In this document: positions 17,646-26,149 of the stretch, piece after piece | How the letters are laid out: each line of letters starts with the position of its first letter | Position numbering within the stretch: the first letter of the stretch is position 1 | Assembly: GCA_964648795.1 (NCBI GenBank) | Contig: CAZYMB010000002.1 | Location: forward strand, 62,001 to 126,000 | Origin: JAHDDW01 sp964648795 | GTDB lineage: Bacteria; Actinomycetota; Acidimicrobiia; Acidimicrobiales; SZUA-35 | Direction: 5' to 3' | Length of the DNA stretch: 64,000 bases | The notes under the pieces: model-generated | What the model was told of the DNA's origin: nothing | What the model saw: the letters and a program-made list of their open reading frames with translations, nothing else | Databases searched by the model: none | Made by a program: the position numbers and the translations under genes

Positions 17646-19444
17646 CTGAGAGTTTGCCCTCTAGCCGGTTGAAAATTCGGCTGAGCTATTGCTGCTTCGA
17701 ACCTTGCCCGAGTGATTTCCATCTCATCTAGAAACTCATTGCCAGCAGGCTGGTAGGTTGATTCATCAAAATCGATAACAAAGATTTTTGGTTGCTGGCT
17801 TGGATCTGGGTTACCTTCTGTGTCTTTTTGAGGGACAATCGTAAGGTTGTTCATATGCAGATGGCCGTGACTAATACCGAGAGACTTCAACACTTTTCTA
17901 ATCTTGTCTATCTCGTTCATGACATTCTCCTGAACCTCTATGTCATATCGGAATAGTGTTTTCCTTACCGAGCCACCCCTAAGGTTCTTGCTAATAACTC
18001 CGACGGTTTTATCGACTTCGGTCTTCTTTTTGACTCCATAATTGACGTCTATTGATTTCCAACTCTTATAGCCCAGTATTGGTTCAACAGGAATGTAAGT
18101 GAAGCCTGCCTTGACCCACGCTTCTACCGCTGTGTACGCTATAGCCCATGATTCAAGGCTTGAAATCGTTATATAGCGAATTGAGTTTTCTGTGCACGCT
18201 GGCTCAACCATGGTTACAGATCCGGTCTTGGTAAACCTGACCGCTTTGTCTGTTTCAGCTGCTTTGTGTAGTGGCGACTCAAATGTGAGCTCTTCGGTTT
18301 CTACATCCTGTTCGATGGCCCAGTTGCGTATGTGTTCCGCTGCGTCAACCGGGAGTAGATGTGAAGCTCTCAGTGCCCGATCTGCTTGCAGCTTGTTACG
18401 CAAAGCTACTCTCTTCAGGTACATTTGGAGCGCATCCACCTCTTCAGCGTCGAGAAGCTCTGGATTGCAGTCCACTATTAGGTCAAGCAAAGCTGCGTCA
18501 GTAAATTTAGTTTGTCTTCTGCTTAGTTCTGTGAATAGGATTTGATGACGATAGACAGCTGGCAACATTTGAATATTGTCTTTTTCCAGATGCCCCCATC
18601 TCACGAACGGGTATCTAGCTATGTCGCTCTCAACGACTGAGAACGACATTGGCCATAGCTCTTCTCTGTATACCTCGACAGGAACCTTGGCAATAACCTT
18701 GATCCAATTAGAACTATTTTCCTTAACCAAAAGATGTTTGAGTAATTCATAGGCAAGTTCTGCAAGACCGTCTCTGTGCTCTAGCGGTAGCCATTGGTAA
18801 AGGTGCAGTCCAAAGTGAGCGAAACGACCTTCAGGATCTTGGAGATAGGACTTGGCATGTTCGACGAGCTTCGGCACTACTGGTTTAACAAGATCATACC
18901 CAACAATTTCTAATCTCTCGAGCAGATACTTTGGTCTATATTCAACTTCAACAGACTCAAGATGGGCGACCCATCCAGAAAACAGTCGCTTCGATACACC
19001 AACTGGCAAAGTTGCAATCGCTTTAAAGTGTTCTTTATCAACAAAGCCTTCCCAGTGATCTGGGCTGTGAAACTTCTCGGAGTAATAGTTCCCCAAGTCC
19101 TCGTGATAACACGCGATATCTTTCGAAATTGCGGCCCAAAACCCGAAGCGACTACCAGGGAGAAAACCAAATTGTAAGCCTGGGGTTTCAGAGCTATACG
19201 ACGCCGATGACTGATCGAACCCTAGGTGGTACATAGGAGCGCCCAGCTCTAAATCTTTGTCGCCTTTACCGCCATCCACCAAATCTATTATAACGACTAG
19301 AAGAGCCGTGGCGGCATGAACCCCACGGCTTCTGTTAGCTGGAGTATTGCCGCCCTCCCCATTGAGAACAGCGGCAATAGTGAGGTTACGCTTTAGCAAC
19401 CCGAGCTTTCCATGTGCGTCGGGCGAACCAGACGATTGGTGCAA
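17642..19444 (-). CDS. 600-residue protein with kinase-like C-terminal motif
   Basis: About 600 residues, soluble. Near the C-terminus 'ISHGHLHMNNLTIV' followed by 'FVIDFDES' resembles the catalytic loop (HxxxxN) and DFD/metal motif of protein-kinase-like or aminoglycoside-phosphotransferase-like folds. The preceding ~100 residues could hold a reduced N-lobe. The N-terminal ~400 residues are unrecognised and partly helical. The start is uncertain: the longest form overlaps the 3' end of the upstream DUF4349 gene by 59 bp, and a later start is possible. The final 4 bp overlap dinB. Function unknown. Confidence 0.6.
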   Translation of the reverse strand: MHQSSGSPDAHGKLGLLKRNLTIAAVLNGEGGNTPANRSRGVHAATALLVVIIDLVDGGKGDKDLELGAPMYHLGFDQSSASYSSETPGLQFGFLPGSRFGFWAAISKDIACYHEDLGNYYSEKFHSPDHWEGFVDKEHFKAIATLPVGVSKRLFSGWVAHLESVEVEYRPKYLLERLEIVGYDLVKPVVPKLVEHAKSYLQDPEGRFAHFGLHLYQWLPLEHRDGLAELAYELLKHLLVKENSSNWIKVIAKVPVEVYREELWPMSFSVVESDIARYPFVRWGHLEKDNIQMLPAVYRHQILFTELSRRQTKFTDAALLDLIVDCNPELLDAEEVDALQMYLKRVALRNKLQADRALRASHLLPVDAAEHIRNWAIEQDVETEELTFESPLHKAAETDKAVRFTKTGSVTMVEPACTENSIRYITISSLESWAIAYTAVEAWVKAGFTYIPVEPILGYKSWKSIDVNYGVKKKTEVDKTVGVISKNLRGGSVRKTLFRYDIEVQENVMNEIDKIRKVLKSLGISHGHLHMNNLTIVPQKDTEGNPDPSQQPKIFVIDFDESTYQPAGNEFLDEMEITRARFEAAIAQPNFQPARGQTLS

Positions 19445-20705
19445 GTATTAGTAGTGGAATTAGTAGTCCTGCTACAAGTACTAGTAGCGATCCAAGGGTT
19501 TTGACGAAGTTCCAACTCCATTCGATTCCGTCGGTGAACCCGTCGATGTTTTGGTTTCGTTCGACCTGGATGGAACGGTTAGCTGTTTGCTCGACCTCAG
19601 TACCTAGGTCTTCACCATCTGCGTCAACTGCTACTGCGGTAACTTCGGTGCGTGTTCGGAGCGTTCTGTCAGCGTCAAACTCGTAGGCAACGACGACGGC
19701 TTGACCTGCAGCTAGAGGTTGGTCTAGCGATCCGTCGACAACGATTAAGTCTGTTACGTCAAACTCTAGTGATTCATCAACTAGTGAAAGCGAACCTAGC
19801 GATGTTGTTCCTGTGTTGATGATCTCGTAGCAAAGTGTTGCGTCTTGGCCTTCTGAGAGGAACCCTGTTTCGCTTGATCCGCATGAGTCTCCACCGTCAT
19901 GGTCGGCGTAAACTGTTTGAGATACTTCTAACCTTGGTGCGCTTGACTCGCCGAACAGTGTGACCGAGATAGTTGAGAAACTAACCTGTCCGCTTAGCGT
20001 CTCTAGCTGCCCTTGTAGGCTGGCAAGTGTTGACTCACGCTGAACTAGCTGGTTCTCCAGTTCTACAATTTCGTTTAGGTTGCTAGCACCAGCAATTAGT
20101 TGCTGTAGGCGCTCTACCGAAGCTGACTGTGTATCTACACGGGCTTGCAGATCTACTACTTCTAGTGTTACGTCATCAACGTTTTGTGAAATTGATTGCA
20201 CACGACCTAATTCTTGTAGTTCTACGATTGCTTTGTCAAAGTTCTGTGCTTCAACTCGAATAGCTATTGTGCTTTCGCCTGTAGAAACCAGTGCAGTGTT
20301 TTCATTCGCTACGAAACCACCGTTAACTTCAGCTATTGCACGCACTTCGTCAATCGAAGTAGAGAGCTCATCTACTTGGATAAACAGATCGCCAGTTTGG
20401 CGTAGGGCACGCTCAGTAGTTGCACTGTCAGATTCAGAATCGATATCGGCTTCGGCCGCATCGGCAGCCAGTGCTTGCTCTTCGGTAGCGAACGAACGTT
20501 CATCGGCGAAGTCGCCTATTGCTTCACCGTCACCAAACTCATCAAATTGGGTGAATGAGTCGTCAACAGCAGCCTCTGTGTTGCCAATTGAATCGAAGCC
20601 TTCATTTGCTGAGGTCTCTCTAATGACGGCCGCAATTACTAGCAGCACCATTACTATTGCTACTAATCCGCCGACCTTTTTGGTTCTTGATAGTCCCGCT
20701 AACAT
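19386..20705 (-). CDS. DUF4349 membrane protein
   Basis: 439 residues. N-terminal TM (~12-28), an acidic low-complexity stretch (~35-95), then the DUF4349 core: 'TGDLFIQVDELSTSIDEV', 'GGFVANENTALV', 'IAIRVEAQNFDKAIVEL', a coiled coil (~200-240, 'LEVVDLQARVDTQSASVERLQQ' region) and 'SFSTISVTLFGE'. A second TM precedes a basic C-terminus ('PIVWFARRTWKARVAKA'). An AAGGAG Shine-Dalgarno precedes the ATG. The extended C-terminal Ig-like region with Cys ('CGSSE', 'CYEI') is unusual for the family. Probably an envelope protein; role unknown. Confidence 0.85.
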   Translation of the reverse strand: MLAGLSRTKKVGGLVAIVMVLLVIAAVIRETSANEGFDSIGNTEAAVDDSFTQFDEFGDGEAIGDFADERSFATEEQALAADAAEADIDSESDSATTERALRQTGDLFIQVDELSTSIDEVRAIAEVNGGFVANENTALVSTGESTIAIRVEAQNFDKAIVELQELGRVQSISQNVDDVTLEVVDLQARVDTQSASVERLQQLIAGASNLNEIVELENQLVQRESTLASLQGQLETLSGQVSFSTISVTLFGESSAPRLEVSQTVYADHDGGDSCGSSETGFLSEGQDATLCYEIINTGTTSLGSLSLVDESLEFDVTDLIVVDGSLDQPLAAGQAVVVAYEFDADRTLRTRTEVTAVAVDADGEDLGTEVEQTANRSIQVERNQNIDGFTDGIEWSWNFVKTLGSLLVLVAGLLIPLLILAPIVWFARRTWKARVAKA

Positions 20706-20844
20706 TTACATCTCCTTGTGTGTTTGGTCATTAGACGGGATCGAACTAGAGATATATCCGTATGTTACGGAAGCGACATGTAATGAGCCGCTAGGCCCAG
20801 TTATGCGCAGCTATTTGGCGGTTTTTGCTAGTGGTTTGGCAAAC

Positions 20845-21510
20845 CTAACGGTCTGTGTACTCAACAAACCTGTGTGTTGTATACAGACGGTCACCATCGC
20901 TGACCACCCCGACGCCGACTGCATCCCAGGCGGGATTGATCAAATTCTGATAGTGCGCCTCAGAGTCTAAGAAAGCCTGCCAAACGATTTGAACGTCCGA
21001 CCCAGCACCTACGTTCTCACCGGTAGCACTAACCTGGCCAATAATTTCGTCAGCGAACGACTCTTGTGCGTGACAAATTATTTCTGGAGCGCAAACTCCT
21101 AACCTCATTTGTTCCGAATGTGCAATCGAACCACTTTGCAGATCTTCAGCCACTTCAAGTGGAGAGACACCCACCCCAACTCGTGTCTCATTAATAAGCT
21201 CGACAAATTCTGTAGCAGCTGAATTATCTGAAGTTTCAGCGTCACTTTCTACCGCTGCTGACAGATCTGAAGTGCCATCTGTGCCTAAACCTCCTAGTGG
21301 GTCAGCCTCGATCACTTGTTCATCTAACTCTTCGACTTCTGACGGAACAAATGGAATATCTTCTTCGATAACAGACGCTGTAGTGGGTGTGATGTCCGGA
21401 ACAGATATCGATGATGGAGTAGCTGCCACTTCAGGTTCCGACTGGCTGCAGGCTGTTGCCAGTAGCCCAATAAATGTTATTAAAAGTAGCCCACCGAATT
21501 TTCCGCCCAT
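20845..21510 (-). CDS. CAP-domain (SCP-like) lipoprotein
   Basis: 221 residues. Lipobox 'LLATAC' at ~16-21 makes Cys21 the lipidated residue; an acidic linker follows (~25-95), then a CAP domain: 'FVELINETRVGVGVSPLEV', the first His in 'GSIAHSEQM', 'GENVGAG' and 'WQAFLDSEAHYQNLINPAW', a near-perfect CAP signature, then 'VGVGVV'. CAP proteins are extracytoplasmic and widespread in actinobacteria, with varied roles. Preceded by GGAG and transcribed alone. Confidence 0.88.
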   Translation of the reverse strand: MGGKFGGLLLITFIGLLATACSQSEPEVAATPSSISVPDITPTTASVIEEDIPFVPSEVEELDEQVIEADPLGGLGTDGTSDLSAAVESDAETSDNSAATEFVELINETRVGVGVSPLEVAEDLQSGSIAHSEQMRLGVCAPEIICHAQESFADEIIGQVSATGENVGAGSDVQIVWQAFLDSEAHYQNLINPAWDAVGVGVVSDGDRLYTTHRFVEYTDR

Positions 21511-21567
21511 AGTTACTCCATTTTACAGTCGAATCAAAAATAACATTATGCCGTTGGTTAACGGGAC

Positions 21568-22008
21568 CTAGATTTGGCCGCCGAATTGAACCCAACCTCG
21601 TTCGTCTTGAGGGTGGAACCGGCTGCGGTTTAGGCGGACAAAGTAGCCAGACTGTGATCTGGTTGAAAGCTGAGTCTGGTTGTCAGTTGCTATCATTTCG
21701 ACTTGGTAGCGGTTTGGTCGGAAATTACTGCGTAACTCTATTCCAGGGATGTCAACATCTACTGTTGCCACTCCATCAACACAAGGCACTCGAGAGTGGC
21801 GATAGGTCGCTACTGATCCTTCAGTTAGCGGTATTATCTCGACGCTAACCGTCAGCCCGTTAGTGCACGCAATCTCAGAATCTACATAGATTCGGCCGGT
21901 TTCTAGCTCTTTTTCAACTGGAGGCCTAACCAGCCTTACTCTTGCGGCCGAATGGGCACGCTTGGAAAGCGTGTGAACTCGCAAGGGTTCCATGGGTTCA
22001 AATCCCAT
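21568..22008 (-). pseudogene. Truncated gene fused at its 5' end to a tRNA-Ser fragment
   Basis: An open frame of 146 codons whose first ~22 codons are the reverse complement of a tRNA-Ser piece (21944-22018). The ATG at 22008 lies in the T-arm sequence. The remaining ~124 residues ('GRIYVDSEIACTNGLTV', 'DIPGIELRSNFRPNRYQVE') look like a genuine beta-sandwich C-terminal domain, with no good internal ATG/GTG near the junction. The simplest reading is the 3' remnant of a longer gene cut by a recombination event. It could also be expressed as a chimera. Confidence 0.5.
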
Positions 22009-22018
22009 CTCCTCCGCT
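21944..22018 (+). repeat. 75-bp partial copy of tRNA-Ser (lacks the first 14 bases)
   Basis: Identical over 75 bases to 23529-23603, beginning at tRNA position 15 (D-arm) and including anticodon stem-loop, variable arm, T-arm, 3' acceptor strand and two bases beyond. Without the 5' acceptor strand it cannot form a functional tRNA. It lies in direct orientation 1.6 kb upstream of the intact gene. Confidence 0.9.
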
Positions 22019-22106
22019 TCTCCAGTACAACCAGTTTGATAAGCGGCAATAAGGAATTGGACCTACTTCATTTACTGCTAGCTATCTTCTCGGCTAAGTT
22101 TCGAGC

Positions 22107-22787
22107 ATGAAGCTCATAGTATTTTTCCTGACCACTATTATGGCTCTTATAGCCTTGCCATCAATAGCCTCAGCTCAGACTTCTTTGGAACCTAAAATTC
22201 CAATCTGCTCTGAAGATGAAGCAGACATTCTGCGACTCTACGTTGCATTCTTTGGCAGAGAGCACGATGTAAGCGGTGCAACATACTGGCGTAATCAATA
22301 CAGAGATGGGCTTAGCTTGAACGACATCGCTTTCTGGATGTCACAAGGCCCCGAATTTCAAAAAAAGTATTCAAGCGCCAACACTAACGTCGACTTCGTT
22401 GAACGTGTCTACAGAAACATACTCAATAGAGATGGCGAGCTTAGCGGCCGCACCTACTGGACATCGCAAATGAATACAGGATTATCACGCAGCTTAACTG
22501 TGCGATGGATGGCACAATCCCCAGAATTAGAGAACAAATACAACTACCGAATCAACAGCACCTGCCCTAGGCCAGTCAGTGTAACCCCTATCCAAACGGC
22601 TGTAAACGCTGGTTCTACGAATACCGAAGGAAACGGTTCATCAACGAACACTCAAGCTGTCTTCTACCAAAACTGTACAGACGTATGGAACAGACTTGGG
22701 CGGTCAATTTCCCCCAGTGATCCTGGCTTTCAATCGAAATTCGATAGAGATAGCGACGGCGTCGGTTGTGAAACCAGACCAAGATAA
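22107..22787 (+). CDS. Secreted DUF4214 + Excalibur calcium-binding protein
   Basis: 226 residues. Signal peptide ending 'ASAQ' (~23), two DUF4214-type repeats ('LYVAFFGREHDVSGATYW', ~44-88, and 'VYRNILNRDGELSGRTYW', ~101-145), a Ser/Thr/Asn linker, and a C-terminal Excalibur domain 'NCTDVWNRLGR' ... 'FDRDSDGVGCE' whose DxDxDG loop is intact and predicted to bind Ca2+. It is probably a secreted surface or matrix protein. It sits between the two tRNA-Ser copies. Confidence 0.88.
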   Translation: MKLIVFFLTTIMALIALPSIASAQTSLEPKIPICSEDEADILRLYVAFFGREHDVSGATYWRNQYRDGLSLNDIAFWMSQGPEFQKKYSSANTNVDFVERVYRNILNRDGELSGRTYWTSQMNTGLSRSLTVRWMAQSPELENKYNYRINSTCPRPVSVTPIQTAVNAGSTNTEGNGSSTNTQAVFYQNCTDVWNRLGRSISPSDPGFQSKFDRDSDGVGCETRPR

Positions 22788-22855
22788 TCAAAGTCTTCGA
22801 TCAACGAGAAAAGCCTCTTATAGCTTGTTCTTGTGCTGCTAGCTAGGGAGTCGCC

Positions 22856-23437
22856 TTAGCCGAGTTTGTACGAGATATAGGCTGGCACTTCTCTTATGAC
22901 TGACAATAAGTCACGTAGCTCGAAGTAGTCGGCTGACGCAGTACTGACGTTTTCGATACCTTCTTGTTTATGAGCGAGGCGTGTTCTGGAGATGTGGAAC
23001 CATTGACTGACCACTATTGCTGAATCCCAGCCACGGTTGGCCATCAACTCTGCAGTATTAATAGCTGTGGCTCTGGTGTTTACTCCTAGTGGGTCTGGAG
23101 TAATAGCAGTGCCTGGGATGCCGGCGTCAACTAGGTATTGCATCATTGCTGCAGCTTCGTCAAACCCGTTAGGGCCAGTACCTCCACTGACGACGACATG
23201 TGGAGCAAAGTCTTCGGCAAAGAGTTCGGCTGCTTTATCGAGGCGTGCCGCTAAACGATCTGATGGAACGCCACCATCTAGGACCTCATTGCCAAGCACG
23301 ATAATTACATCGCTCGGCTCAGCAGAATCGGTGAGACCATCAAACAACAGAATCAGTATTGGCACAAAACCCAAAGACGCTAATGATCCTACCAACACTA
23401 TTGGACGCTTAAAGATGGGTCTGAGTCGAGTTAACAC
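22856..23437 (-). CDS. YdcF/SanA-like DUF218 membrane protein
   Basis: 193 residues. One N-terminal TM (~13-32) then the DUF218 domain: 'DVIIVLGNEVLDGGVPSDRL', 'HVVVSGGTG', 'DPLGVNTRATAINTAE' and 'IVVSQWFHISRTRLAH'. Members (ElyC, SanA, YdcF) face the periplasm or exterior and influence cell-envelope polysaccharide or vancomycin tolerance; the chemistry is unclear. It is between the two tRNA-Ser copies, opposite in direction to the DUF4214/Excalibur gene. Confidence 0.85.
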   Translation of the reverse strand: MLTRLRPIFKRPIVLVGSLASLGFVPILILLFDGLTDSAEPSDVIIVLGNEVLDGGVPSDRLAARLDKAAELFAEDFAPHVVVSGGTGPNGFDEAAAMMQYLVDAGIPGTAITPDPLGVNTRATAINTAELMANRGWDSAIVVSQWFHISRTRLAHKQEGIENVSTASADYFELRDLLSVIREVPAYISYKLG

Positions 23438-23514
23438 GACAATAGTCTAGCCAGTCAGCCCGCTGGCTGTATTAGCTGGACCAGACCAAGCTATCCTTGA
23501 AATCTGCTAATTCG

Positions 23515-23601
23515 GGAGGAGTGCCAGAGCGGCCGAATGGGCACGCTTGGAAAGCGTGTGAACTCGCAAGGGTTCCATGGGTTCAAATCCCATCTCCTCC
23601 G
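23515..23601 (+). tRNA. tRNA-Ser (anticodon GGA)
   Basis: Acceptor stem GGAGGAG/CTCCTCC with discriminator G, anticodon stem CACGC/GCGTG closing the loop TTGGAAA (anticodon GGA, 23549-23551), a long class-II variable arm and the T-arm 'ATGGGTTCAAATCCCAT'. CCA is not encoded. It decodes UCC/UCU. Confidence 0.97.
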
Positions 23602-23712
23602 CTCCTCGCTCAAGACCTCAGGTACACTCAAGATCGCTATTCAAGTAAAACGCCTACACCCTGAGGAGTGACCACAAAGGTTGAGGCGTTAAGAATTAGG
23701 ACCGAGGTGGGC

Positions 23713-23898
23713 ATGCCAGAACAAGAACATACTTTCTCAATGGGCGACGAGATTAGACACCGCACCAGCAAAGGCGGCTACCGGCGCTCAGTCATCATAG
23801 GTATTATCGAATCCAACAATACTACCCCCGATTACCTGGTCGAGAACCTAGATGGCACTACCGAACAGCTTCATTGGAAAGAATGTCGAGCGATCTAA
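23713..23898 (+). CDS. Small protein with SH3-like/hypervariable core, unknown
   Basis: 61 residues from ATG 23713 ('MPEQEHTFSMGDEIRH'). An in-frame GTG at 23668 would add 15 residues, but GAGGTGGG before the later ATG and the start of conserved-looking sequence favour the shorter form. The pattern 'FSMGDEIRHRTSKGGYRRSVIIGII' then 'DYLVENLDGTTEQL' resembles small beta-barrel (hypervariable/SH3-like) proteins. Function unknown. Confidence 0.5.
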   Translation: MPEQEHTFSMGDEIRHRTSKGGYRRSVIIGIIESNNTTPDYLVENLDGTTEQLHWKECRAI

Positions 23899-23930
23899 AC
23901 AATGGGAAGATAAGACAGGAGCGCTAACTT

Positions 23931-24008
23931 ATGAACAGCATTTCTGAACGAGCATTTTTTGGAGAACACTCTAGAGAAGTACTACTGGCTCATATTCCGT
24001 CAGGCTAA
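23931..24008 (+). CDS. Possible 25-residue small protein
   Basis: ATG 23931 to TAA 24008 encodes MNSISERAFFGEHSREVLLA and five further residues. An AGGAG lies about nine bases upstream. It fills the gap between the 61-residue gene and the convergent FMN reductase. Support is limited to the ribosome site and position. Confidence 0.22.
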   Translation: MNSISERAFFGEHSREVLLAHIPSG

Positions 24009-24016
24009 CTACAGCC

Positions 24017-24556
24017 CTACGCTGCTAAAGCTGCTATGACTTCTTTGAGCTGCGCTTGTAAATCTGAGTTTGTAATCTCGCCAGCTTCAGAATCGAAGTT
24101 ATTCATAAAGGAGCCAACGCCTAGACTCCCGACTAGTTCAGCACCAAAGTGCGGCGCTCCCGAAGTAGCTGCACCAAGTACGCCGGCTCCCGCTCTTCCA
24201 CCAGGAGTAGCTGCAAGCATGACCACTTTCTTACCTTGGTAAACTTTTGCATCTATTCGAGAAGCCCAGTCGTAAATATTTTTCCAAGCAGGAGTGAAAG
24301 ATCCGTTATATTCGGCGAAAGAAACGATGACAGCGTCTACTGAGCCGATCTTGTCAAAGAACTTTTGGGCAAGCTCAGGCAGACCTTCCTCTTCACGTTC
24401 TGGACTATATAAAGGCATTTCATAGTCATTCAAATCTATGAACTCAACTGTCGAGTCTGGGACTAGTCCGTCTTCAATTAGTCGAGCTACATAGCCAAGC
24501 AACTGACGGTTAAGGCTGGTACGGCTATTACTGGCAGGTATTGCGAGTATCTTCAA
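24017..24556 (-). CDS. NADPH-dependent FMN reductase family
   Basis: 179 residues, start TTG 24556 with AGGAG upstream. Flavodoxin-like fold: phosphate-binding 'ILAIPASNSRTSLNRQLL' (~3-20), 'SFAEYNGSFTPAWKNIYDW' (~80-98), which is the family signature, and 'GRAGAGVLGAA'. It reduces FMN or quinones with NAD(P)H in the cytosol. Transcribed alone. Confidence 0.88.
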   Translation of the reverse strand: MKILAIPASNSRTSLNRQLLGYVARLIEDGLVPDSTVEFIDLNDYEMPLYSPEREEEGLPELAQKFFDKIGSVDAVIVSFAEYNGSFTPAWKNIYDWASRIDAKVYQGKKVVMLAATPGGRAGAGVLGAATSGAPHFGAELVGSLGVGSFMNNFDSEAGEITNSDLQAQLKEVIAALAA

Positions 24557-24761
24557 TTTGGGTTTCTCCTACTGTAAAAGTTGGTGATTTGGAATCGGTT
24601 CTGACTTAGTTTGGCGGTCGCTTCTAGCTGTACTTGTAAATTAATGCCACAGAGAAGTAGTAGTTACCTTATTATGGAATGAGTCCAATCTAAAAACTAC
24701 AGCTAACTAATACTTGTCTAGTCGACTAGTCTGTCTACTAATAAACACAACTGAAAGAGCC

Positions 24762-26081
24762 ATGGAAGCCGAGCCAACCAACAGCAAACCACAAGCTTCG
24801 ATCGGACTACTTTCAGCAGCGTCTATTGGCATCGGAGGCATGGTTGGTGCAGGAATATTTGCTGTTCTAGGTTTAGCTGTAACCAGTACCCAAGGTGCAG
24901 TGCCAATTGCATTCTTAATCGGTGGTGCAATCGCTCTAGTAACAGCACATTGTTACAGTAAACTCTCAGTCGCTTTCCCAGACCGAGGTGGCACCGTCTC
25001 TTATCTAGATCGTGCGTTCGGAAATCGGCCAATTACCGGATCGTTGAACGTTCTGCTAGTCCTCAGTTACATAGTTATGGTCGGGTTCTATGCCTCAGCA
25101 TTTGGCCGCTTTGGTGTGAGCTTCTTTGATGGTTCAGACCTTTGGCGACACATTTTTATAACCACAGCAGTCTTCGGTTTGGCATTCATAAATGTCGTTG
25201 GAACAGGCTTAGTTGTTACCTACGGTAACTTTGCAAATCTAATTAAAATGCTGCTGCTAGTTGGATTTGTATTCCTTGGTCTAACAATTGGCGACATAGA
25301 CTTCGAGCGTTTCGCACCAAGTGAATGGGTTGGCCCAATCTCGCTCGTATCCGGTGCCATGGTGATCTTTTTGAACTATGAAGGCTTCGAGATGATTGCA
25401 AACATCGCAAGCGATGTTGACGAAGACAAAAGAGCCAAGATTATGCCACGAGCTTTCTACGGTTCAGTACTGCTTGTAATAGCGCTCTATGTCTTGATCT
25501 CAATTGTAGTTGCAGGATCTTTACCTCAACAAGTCATAGCCGATGCTGGCGAATTTGCTCTAGCAGAAGCGGCGCAAAGCCTTGTTGGGCGTACCGGTTT
25601 CTATGTAATTGCAGCAGCAGCGCTCTTAGCAACTTCTTCGGCAATCAACGCCACCCTATTCTCGTCAGCCCGAATGGCTTTTGCTCTCGCTCACGAACGC
25701 GAAATACCTTCACAACTAGGAATTCTCGTAAGAGAGCAGCCCCTACCAGCGTTAGGCTTTGTGTGTTTATCCGGAGCGCTACTAGCCAACCTTATCGATA
25801 TTGAAGTAATAGCGGCAATGGGAAGTGGCGGCTTCCTGCTAGCGTTTGCGGCGGTCAACATAGCTTCGGTAAAGCTATCCGCAACGATCGGGGTAGCTCG
25901 CTGGATACCGGTAGTCGGAACCTCAATGTGTCTAACTGCTCTAGTGGTGATGGTCACCCAGGTTGGTCAGCTAGAAGTGATCTTGTTTGCTGGGATGGTC
26001 GTCTTAGCTATCGCAATAGAAGTAATCGCTCGAACTCAGGGTCGAGGACTAACTGTCAGATACGCTCACGCACCTAAATAA
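24762..26081 (+). CDS. APC-superfamily amino-acid permease
   Basis: 439 residues from ATG 24762 ('MEAEPTNSKPQAS'). An upstream in-frame TTG at 24714 adds 16 residues but the ATG has GAAAGAG nearby. About 12 TM helices, with the APC start 'IGIGGMVGAGIFAVLG' (TM1), 'RGGTVSYLDRAFG' and 'FLNYEGFEMIANIA' (TM6 region). Imports an amino acid or amine with H+ or Na+; the substrate cannot be read. No enzyme neighbour points to one. Confidence 0.9.
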   Translation: MEAEPTNSKPQASIGLLSAASIGIGGMVGAGIFAVLGLAVTSTQGAVPIAFLIGGAIALVTAHCYSKLSVAFPDRGGTVSYLDRAFGNRPITGSLNVLLVLSYIVMVGFYASAFGRFGVSFFDGSDLWRHIFITTAVFGLAFINVVGTGLVVTYGNFANLIKMLLLVGFVFLGLTIGDIDFERFAPSEWVGPISLVSGAMVIFLNYEGFEMIANIASDVDEDKRAKIMPRAFYGSVLLVIALYVLISIVVAGSLPQQVIADAGEFALAEAAQSLVGRTGFYVIAAAALLATSSAINATLFSSARMAFALAHEREIPSQLGILVREQPLPALGFVCLSGALLANLIDIEVIAAMGSGGFLLAFAAVNIASVKLSATIGVARWIPVVGTSMCLTALVVMVTQVGQLEVILFAGMVVLAIAIEVIARTQGRGLTVRYAHAPK

Positions 26082-26149
26082 AAGCTAGACCTGATCCCAT
26101 GAGTTCGCTCTGGCTAGCTGACTCAAGCTACTGATTCTCTAACAAATCC

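Noticed and set aside
21944..23603. A classic integrated element in tRNA-Ser
   Set aside because: No integrase is present, and the 3' fragment lies on the wrong side of the intact tRNA for standard 3'-end integration.
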